DNA of 12,383 nucleotides. Source: Chrysochromulina parva. Lineage: Eukaryota > Haptophyta > Prymnesiales > Chrysochromulinaceae. The notes under the pieces were generated by a model. The model was not told where the DNA came from, did not search any database, and saw nothing but the letters and a program-made list of their open reading frames with translations. Location of the stretch: positions 1-12,383 of the forward strand of contig PJAB01001757.1 in assembly GCA_002887195.1 (NCBI GenBank), written 5' to 3'. Positions 8,427-12,383 of this stretch are shown here, in pieces; the first letter of the stretch is position 1; each line of letters opens with the position of its first letter. Position numbers and translations under genes: made by a program.

Positions 8427-8538
8427 GGCGCGAGGGGAAGGCGGCGACCCACCAGCTGCACGCACGCTGACGCGAGCGCGATTGGGGACCGCTGCATCCG
8501 AAACGCGAAACGTCTCAGCAAACTTGGACTTATGGTAA

Positions 8539-8632
8539 TTGCATGCAGTTCAGTTCGAGTGCACATTCGATAGGCTTCCGTTAGGTTGTCTGTTGTTTAT
8601 GTAGTAACTGAACTGAACTGAATTGCATGCAA
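8539..8632. repeat. Inverted repeat with AACTG tandem units
   Basis: Arms 8539-8556 and 8615-8632 are complementary at 17 of 18 positions, with a 58-bp spacer. Each arm contains the palindrome GCATGC, or TGCATGCA, beside AACTG/CAGTT units; the right side has three AACTG copies (8606-8620). It lies 113-206 bp upstream of the polyproline gene's ATG. It could be a regulatory element or a small MITE-like remnant; I see no target-site duplication that settles this. Confidence 0.75.
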
Positions 8633-8894
8633 CTTCCACGATCTAAGCTATCTTTAGTTTCGGGATCTAAGCAGCTTACCAATACTTTTACTTACGGTAC
8701 ATGGATAGTGTGGTCCAATAAGTAAGAATTGACTACGCTTGCTGCGTTACTGTGCGGTGTGCGCGTGATGATTGTGATCGACGTCGACTGGGCCGCGTTT
8801 CACCGATGTGTGTATTCAAGTCACATCGAGAAGGATCTACTAGCTTCGCCCGACGACTTCCGCCGTTCCGCGTGACACAGATAGCCTCCCACAG

Positions 8895-8900
8895 TTTATT
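8895..8900 (-). terminator. Candidate polyadenylation signal AATAAA
   Basis: AATAAA on the minus strand, about 122 nt downstream of the coiled-coil gene's stop. Position and strand fit a cleavage/polyadenylation signal, but a single hexamer is weak evidence and the lineage may not use AATAAA. Confidence 0.25.
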
Positions 8901-9021
8901 CCGAGATCAGATCGGATCGCTGGTGAAGAGCACGACCGTTGTGACGCTTTCGGCACAAGGCACTCGCGCCGCCGCGTGCACGCGCGCGCCACGCTCGTGC
9001 CATGCTCCCGCAAGCGCACTG

Positions 9022-9581
9022 TCAGGGGCTCTCAGGACGAGCTGTGACGTGCCGGGACGGAAAGTGAAGGATTGACGCCCTGAACATGCTCGTCTCTATC
9101 TCCTCTCCTTGCTTGGATGCGCCACTGCTGCCTTTGTGGATGCGTGCCTTTTGGTTCTTCTGCGCCCTGGCGACCGATTGCTTCCACTCCTCCAGCTGCA
9201 CCTTGCGCTCGACTTCGCGATAGTCACGCTCGAGACGCACAGCAAGCTCGCGCTCCTGCATTCGCTTCCGCCATTGGTACTTCTCGCGCGCTCTCTTGCT
9301 TGCCTTAAGGTCTTCTTCATACGCCTGCTTGCTCAGAACCTTCTGGCGGTGGGACTCCTTTTCGGAGAGCCGTTTTTGGGACTCCAAACGCTGACCCAGC
9401 TTGAGGCCCGCTCGGCCTCGCGCTTGCTAGGGGATGGGGGCGAACCTGACTGCGAGCGCCCACCTGACGGCGAAAGACGGCCCGGAGATCGAGCAGAGCT
9501 CATGACCGAGCTCATGGCCGCGCTCCTTTCGCTCATTTGAGACGTCCACTTCGAAGGCGAGCCAGACATGGAGATCGGCAT
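9022..9581 (-). CDS. Charged coiled-coil protein with a frame break (small intron or one-base indel)
   Basis: Two overlapping minus-strand frames together look like one gene of about 186 residues. The upstream frame, from the ATG at 9581, encodes a Ser/Pro/Arg-rich segment ending in SPSKREAERAS. The downstream frame (bounded by a TAG at 9427-9429, stop at 9022) continues KLGQRLESQKRLSEKE and then a strongly charged helix (REKYQWRKRMQERELAVRLE, EVERKVQLEEWKQ), typical of a long coiled coil. The join needs either a -1 shift near 9405 or a tiny intron, for example donor CAG|GTGGGC at 9463 and acceptor CAAG at 9423 (41 nt). The start is uncertain: the upstream frame stays open to 9698 with a Gly/Lys-rich stretch (GGKGADKRGGKGG) and no ATG. 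A first exon at 10008-9961 (ATG in CACCATGTGG) joined by a GTGAGC...CATAG intron (9960-9699) would be in phase. The family is unrecognised; a ciliary or cytoskeletal role is a guess. Confidence 0.6.
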
Positions 9582-9801
9582 GGAACCACGCCCGCCTTTG
9601 CCACCCCGCTTGTCGGCGCCTTTGCCACCCCGTTTGCCACCGCCGCTGTTGCTTCCTACGCCGCCGCCGCCACTGCTCCACCAAAGAGTGAATTTGGCCT
9701 ATGAATCCAAGATGACGTTGCCAATGTGATCGTTAATTGTTCGTGCGCGCATGCGTTTCACAAACAGAGCGCCAAAATGCGGAGATGTTAAAGTTCGTAG
9801 T

Positions 9802-9858
9802 CCCGTGTGTGTCCCGGTTAGAAGACACCGGGTGATAACCGGGGGGAGCCGGGACACA
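9802..9858. repeat. GC-rich hairpin, inverted partner of 10334-10373
   Basis: Contains ACCGGGGGGAGCCGGGACA (9838-9856), whose exact 19-bp reverse complement is at 10342-10360. Similarity continues: on the minus strand GTCTTCTAACCGG (9826 to 9814) matches GTCTTTTTACCGG at 10361-10373, after an 11-bp length difference. The block also carries CCCGTGTGTGTCCCGG (9802-9817), repeated directly at 10334-10349, and can itself fold through its outer GTGTCCCGG/CCGGGACAC arms. Confidence 0.85.
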
Positions 9859-10333
9859 GACAGACCGTGCGGCGGTCGCTGTGAATAGTCGGCGGCCGTC
9901 GTTCTCGCGGTCGCACTCAACCATCCTTCTCGCCGCACCCACCATGGGCTTCAAGCTCACCATGGGCCTGTCGCCTTTCCAAACCGCCCCGGGTGGTCGC
10001 CGCCACATGGTGTGAATGTGGTCTGTGAATGTGAATCGTGTGTGGGATTTCTAGGGTGGGTCTGGGTGGGCTGGCGGAGACGCAGACATACCGTCGCTCT
10101 AACTCTCCTGCACAGCTCCTGCAGCTAGACCACTGATCCGAGTGGCAGGTTCCCCCTGTGTGTTTCGTCGCACTGTTCACAAGAAACCGTTCTATACCGG
10201 TACCGGTAAAATGTCGGCCGCGGCTTCGGTCGTCGCGCTGACGTGCGGGGTGTGTGTTGTTGGTGAGTTTGGATGGTTGTGAGGTTCGTCTGTGTGGTCC
10301 GAGTGCCTTTGTGCGTCCGCGTGTCCCGTGTGT

Positions 10334-10373
10334 CCCGTGTGTGTCCCGGCTCCCCCCGGTGTCTTTTTACCGG
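10334..10373. repeat. Second copy of the inverted GC-rich block
   Basis: Partner of the block at 9802-9858, about 480 bp away and in opposite orientation. Each copy sits just upstream of, or early within, one of the two divergent genes. It follows a run of GTGTCCC units, so part of the similarity could come from local repeat expansion. Confidence 0.85.
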
Positions 10374-10416
10374 TAATGCAACACCGCGTTCCGCAATACA
10401 CCGGCGCCGCGCTGCG

Positions 10417-11904
10417 ATGACGGCGACCAACATCACGCTGCTCGGGGTCGTGGGCGATGCTGCTGGCATGCTGCTGAGAAAGGTGGCGTGTGCCGAACCT
10501 GACTGTGCTGATGCTGTGCGCATCTGTCGCGAGCTGAGTGGATGTGATACTGTTGAGCATCAACTCGCTGATTTCCAGAGGAATGCGGGGGTGCCAGTGC
10601 TGGAGACCCAGAGGCGCTGGCGGCGGCGCAATCGGCCAGCGCAACCATCAATAGCCAAGTTGCGCTCATCTTGGACCACTTGGGGTGCTCATAATCCGGC
10701 CCTAGCAGCTGAAGTGGAGCGCTGCCAGGCTCTGACCAGGGAAGCGAGATCACTGCCTCCTGGCCGGTGGCTGACAAAGGCACGTCGCATGACGTGGCAG
10801 CAGTCGTTCTGCGACGAGTATTGCGCCAGCGGCGGCGCAGCACTGCCCGACTTTGGCCGAGCCCTGCGCCCCGTCGAGCTGAAAGCACCTCCTGGAGCGC
10901 TTCACTGCCCGTCTGCTGGCGCGCAGCTCGTCATAATCACGTATCAGAATGGGCCTTCACCGTGGTTGTGCACGCTTCTGCGCACGCTCGGTTATCGCGA
11001 CGTGGAGGTCACCGTGCTAGGCTGGCAGCCTCGCGAGTTCGTGCGCGCGAACAACGTTTTTTACTTCACCGACCGCGTCTACACGCTGCTGCGCTACTTG
11101 CTGAGCTGCCCAATGCCTGGAGCACGCATCCTCTTTTGTGACGCCGACGAGCTCTACCAGCTCCAGGGTGGATTGGCTGAGCTGGCTTCGAGTGCGGACG
11201 CTGTGCATCGACGCACGAATGCGTCTGTTGTCATCTCGGCCGAGGCGCGCTGCATGCCCGACCGGCTCGGCAAGAAAGCGTGGGCGCACTCGGAGGCGGT
11301 AGAGCACATGCACAAAAAGTGGCCGCGCTGCCTGAACACGGGCAACTTTGTAGGGGACTACAGTGCCACCGTCGAGATGCTGCGCCAGACGTGCATTCCT
11401 TGCCGCAACGGCCTGCATGTTGACGAGATCTTCAAGCGCTACACTCGTGCCTACTCGCACGACGTGCGCGACTGGGTCTATTCGGAGCAGGCAGAGCTCA
11501 TGCGCATCTACCTGGAGCGGCCAGCGAATGAGAGCGGCTGGATCCTCGACTATCGTCAGCAGTTGTTCCATCCCAACTTCTGGTTCACCGCGTGGTACGA
11601 CATCGTCGTCCTCGAAGACGGGCGCATCGCGAACCGCCACACTGGTTCTACTCCAGCCTTCATCCACTACAATGGAGACAGCAAGCGCACGTGGAAAAAG
11701 GAATACTCGCCACCGGCACTCGCCAGGGCGCTCAGGCGCGCCTACGTCAGTCGCACCGGCGATTCGAAATTTGAGCAGCTCCACGGGTTCATGCGCAAGA
11801 GCGTGCACTTCCTCGGGCCCACGTTCGTGCGCGATGCTTCAGTCACATTCGACGACGTGTGCCGCCTCGGCAGCATTGAGGATGCACCGTGGGGCGGAGA
11901 GTGA
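10417..11904 (+). CDS. PLOD-type glycosyltransferase (procollagen lysyl hydroxylase-like GT domain)
   Basis: A 495-residue protein from the ATG at 10417 (G at -3). The open frame starts at an earlier ATG at 10273, but those 48 extra residues are Arg/Val/Cys-rich, come from GTGTCCC repeats and have a poor start context. The C-terminal half matches in order the glycosyltransferase domain of lysyl hydroxylases (PLOD) and relatives: ITYQNGPSPWLCTLL (173-187), ILFCDADELYQL with a DxD metal site (238-249), VVISAEARCMPD (271-282), CLNTGNFVGDY (305-315), DWVYSEQAELMRIYL (352-366), LDYRQQLFHPNF (377-388) and PAFIHYNGDSK (413-423). Such enzymes transfer galactose or glucose from UDP-sugars to hydroxylysine or other acceptors in the ER/Golgi. 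No 2-oxoglutarate dioxygenase domain follows, so only sugar transfer is expected. The N-terminal 165 residues are unassigned. A signal peptide or anchor is not visible in this model and may lie on an upstream exon. Confidence 0.85.
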   Translation: MTATNITLLGVVGDAAGMLLRKVACAEPDCADAVRICRELSGCDTVEHQLADFQRNAGVPVLETQRRWRRRNRPAQPSIAKLRSSWTTWGAHNPALAAEVERCQALTREARSLPPGRWLTKARRMTWQQSFCDEYCASGGAALPDFGRALRPVELKAPPGALHCPSAGAQLVIITYQNGPSPWLCTLLRTLGYRDVEVTVLGWQPREFVRANNVFYFTDRVYTLLRYLLSCPMPGARILFCDADELYQLQGGLAELASSADAVHRRTNASVVISAEARCMPDRLGKKAWAHSEAVEHMHKKWPRCLNTGNFVGDYSATVEMLRQTCIPCRNGLHVDEIFKRYTRAYSHDVRDWVYSEQAELMRIYLERPANESGWILDYRQQLFHPNFWFTAWYDIVVLEDGRIANRHTGSTPAFIHYNGDSKRTWKKEYSPPALARALRRAYVSRTGDSKFEQLHGFMRKSVHFLGPTFVRDASVTFDDVCRLGSIEDAPWGGE

Positions 11905-12261
11905 TAGAGGCACGTGTACATGGTCGCAAGGCTTCGTCACACTCCTGGTTGTGCGCACAGCGAGGTCTTTCCTTTGTTTTGTGCCGGAAAAGCGGAAACT
12001 TAAGTTGTGCCGTGTCTATTCGTTTCATCTTAGGTGTTAGGATCTCGTTCTTTCGCCAAACGTTCGTCGCGCGGCGCGGCGCGGTCTGTTTCATCGCCAA
12101 CATTAAGAATGATTGTCGGTAACAAGCGTGACGCTCAAAGTTACCGCGGCTGTGAACTTGACGGGTTCGGTCTTCCCACGCTTCCGCTCGCACGCACGCA
12201 TTTGCCGAGCACGCGATTTGCAAGCTCGACCCACAAGCCGAGCTCAACAAGAACCCGAGCA
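11905..12261. other. Intergenic region between the glycosyltransferase and RRM genes
   Basis: No gene is supported. It should contain the 3' UTR of the glycosyltransferase and the promoter of the next plus-strand gene. Visible elements are a 10-bp palindrome AACTTAAGTT near 11996-12005, a GCGCGGCGCGG run (12069-12083) and the nested hairpin at 12117-12146. No clear TATA box or AATAAA signal was seen. Confidence 0.5.
12117..12146. promoter_or_regulatory. Nested hairpin upstream of the RRM gene
   Basis: Outer arms CGGTAAC (12117-12123) and GTTACCG (12140-12146) are perfect complements. Inside them AGCGTGACGCT (12125-12135) is a second 5-bp stem with a 1-base loop. It lies 213 nt after the glycosyltransferase stop and 116 nt before the RRM gene's ATG, so it could belong to either gene. 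Function is unknown. Confidence 0.4.
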
Positions 12262-12383
12262 ATGGCCACCGCGGTCGAAGTGTCGAACATCCCGTACAGC
12301 GCAACTCAAGCTGACGTGGAAAGAGCGCTACCGCAACCCTGGCTCTCCATAGCGCACGAACGGGGCAAAGCTCGCATCGAGTT
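12262..12383 (+). CDS. RRM-domain protein, N-terminal fragment (runs off the window)
   Basis: Forty codons from an ATG in context GAGCAATGG (G at -3) to the window edge, with no stop. The peptide starts MATAVEVSNIPYSATQADVE, where VEVSNIP is an RNP2-like strand of an RNA recognition motif and the following helix fits the first RRM helix. RGKARIEF near the end looks like RNP1. The spacing between the two is shorter than in a typical RRM, implying shortened loops. RNA binding is the likely role. A larger parent protein cannot be identified from this fragment; RNA-dependent RNA polymerases with an N-terminal RRM have a similar VSNIP start, but that is only a possibility. Confidence 0.6.
   Translation, partial: MATAVEVSNIPYSATQADVERALPQPWLSIAHERGKARIE

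Larger units (their letters stand above)
8427..9021. other. Intergenic region: promoter side of the polyproline gene, 3' side of the coiled-coil gene
   Basis: No gene could be supported. The stretch 8530-8740 is clearly more AT-rich than the coding DNA around it. It contains the inverted repeat at 8539-8632 and a 9-bp direct repeat GATCTAAGC at 8640-8648 and 8664-8672. The rest probably contains the 3' UTR of the coiled-coil gene, with a candidate AATAAA signal at 8895-8900. A plus-strand reading frame at 8752-9075 begins with GTG, has no recognisable content and overlaps the coiled-coil gene. Confidence 0.55.
9702..10416. other. Divergent intergenic region between the coiled-coil and glycosyltransferase genes
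   Basis: The flanking genes point away from each other, so two promoters should lie here. It holds the inverted duplicated block (9802-9858 and 10334-10373), GTGTCCC-type tandem units (10319-10349), repeated TGTGAATGTG (10011-10031) and several ACCGGTA strings (10196-10208, 10368-10375). A small peptide-coding frame at 10008-9733 (minus) could supply a first exon for the coiled-coil gene. An ATG at 10211 opens a short hydrophobic peptide (MSAAASVVALTCGVCVVG) followed by a consensus donor GTGAGT at 10263. It might be a signal-peptide exon of the glycosyltransferase, but I found no convincing in-phase acceptor. Confidence 0.5.

Noticed and set aside
8427..8465. N-terminal extension of the polyproline protein to a GTG at 8465
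   Set aside because: The ATG at 8426 has a near-ideal Kozak context and the extra 13 residues show nothing conserved.
8752..9075. Plus-strand frame of 107 residues in the intergenic region
   Set aside because: Starts with GTG rather than ATG, has no recognisable content and overlaps the 3' end of the coiled-coil gene.
10211..10303. Signal-peptide exon spliced into the glycosyltransferase
   Set aside because: The donor GTGAGT is excellent, but the only in-phase acceptor nearby (AG at 10302-10303) gives a 41-nt intron and joins low-complexity sequence. Kept as a possibility, not annotated as an exon.
11017..11808. Minus-strand frame of 263 residues
   Set aside because: Antisense to the PLOD-type glycosyltransferase, whose ordered family motifs are on the plus strand.
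1..12383. CRISPR array, tRNA, rRNA, transposase or viral genes
   Set aside because: No regularly spaced repeat-spacer array, no tRNA cloverleaf noticed by eye, and no transposase, integrase or capsid-like motifs in the credible frames.

Overview
The window looks like nuclear DNA from a GC-rich unicellular eukaryote, most likely a marine microalga. A haptophyte or similar lineage is my guess and is not proven by the sequence. Reasons: a DExH-box helicase of the eukaryotic DHX29/DHX57/DHX36 type; a procollagen-lysyl-hydroxylase-type (PLOD) glycosyltransferase; the start of an RRM protein; WW-like, SAM-like and IQ motifs; long alanine, glycine and proline tracts made by GC-rich trinucleotide repeats; and good Kozak contexts (purine at -3) at the chosen ATGs. 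Nothing resembles a bacterial operon, CRISPR array or insertion sequence.

Layout. Positions 1-314 are non-coding downstream sequence of the helicase gene. They hold two copies of a hairpin-forming repeat 55 bp apart and a TTAC microsatellite. Positions 315-4283 (minus) encode a large intronless helicase with a C-terminal extension (WW-like, coiled-coil, SAM-like, Gly/Arg-rich). Positions 4437-8426 (minus) encode an equally large intronless protein: an EF-hand-like N-terminus, one IQ motif, a long polyproline region, a second small folded-looking segment and a long disordered tail. Only about 150 bp separates its stop from the helicase ATG, and a perfect stem-loop lies directly after the stop. 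Positions 8427-9021 are intergenic, with an inverted repeat. Positions 9022-9581 (minus, possibly extending to 10008) hold a charged coiled-coil gene whose reading frame breaks once, from a small intron or a one-base indel. Positions 9702-10416 are a divergent intergenic region with a duplicated, inverted GC-rich block. Positions 10417-11904 (plus) encode the PLOD-type glycosyltransferase. Positions 11905-12261 are intergenic with a nested hairpin. From 12262 an RRM protein begins and runs off the window.

The genes do not form an obvious pathway. The helicase and RRM protein fit RNA metabolism, the glycosyltransferase fits the secretory pathway, and the IQ/polyproline and coiled-coil proteins could be cytoskeletal or ciliary, but that is inference. 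The most unusual sequence-level signal is a short motif with core TTTGGGACGCTCG. It occurs as a tandem pair inside each of the two big genes, on opposite strands, and is translated in different frames.
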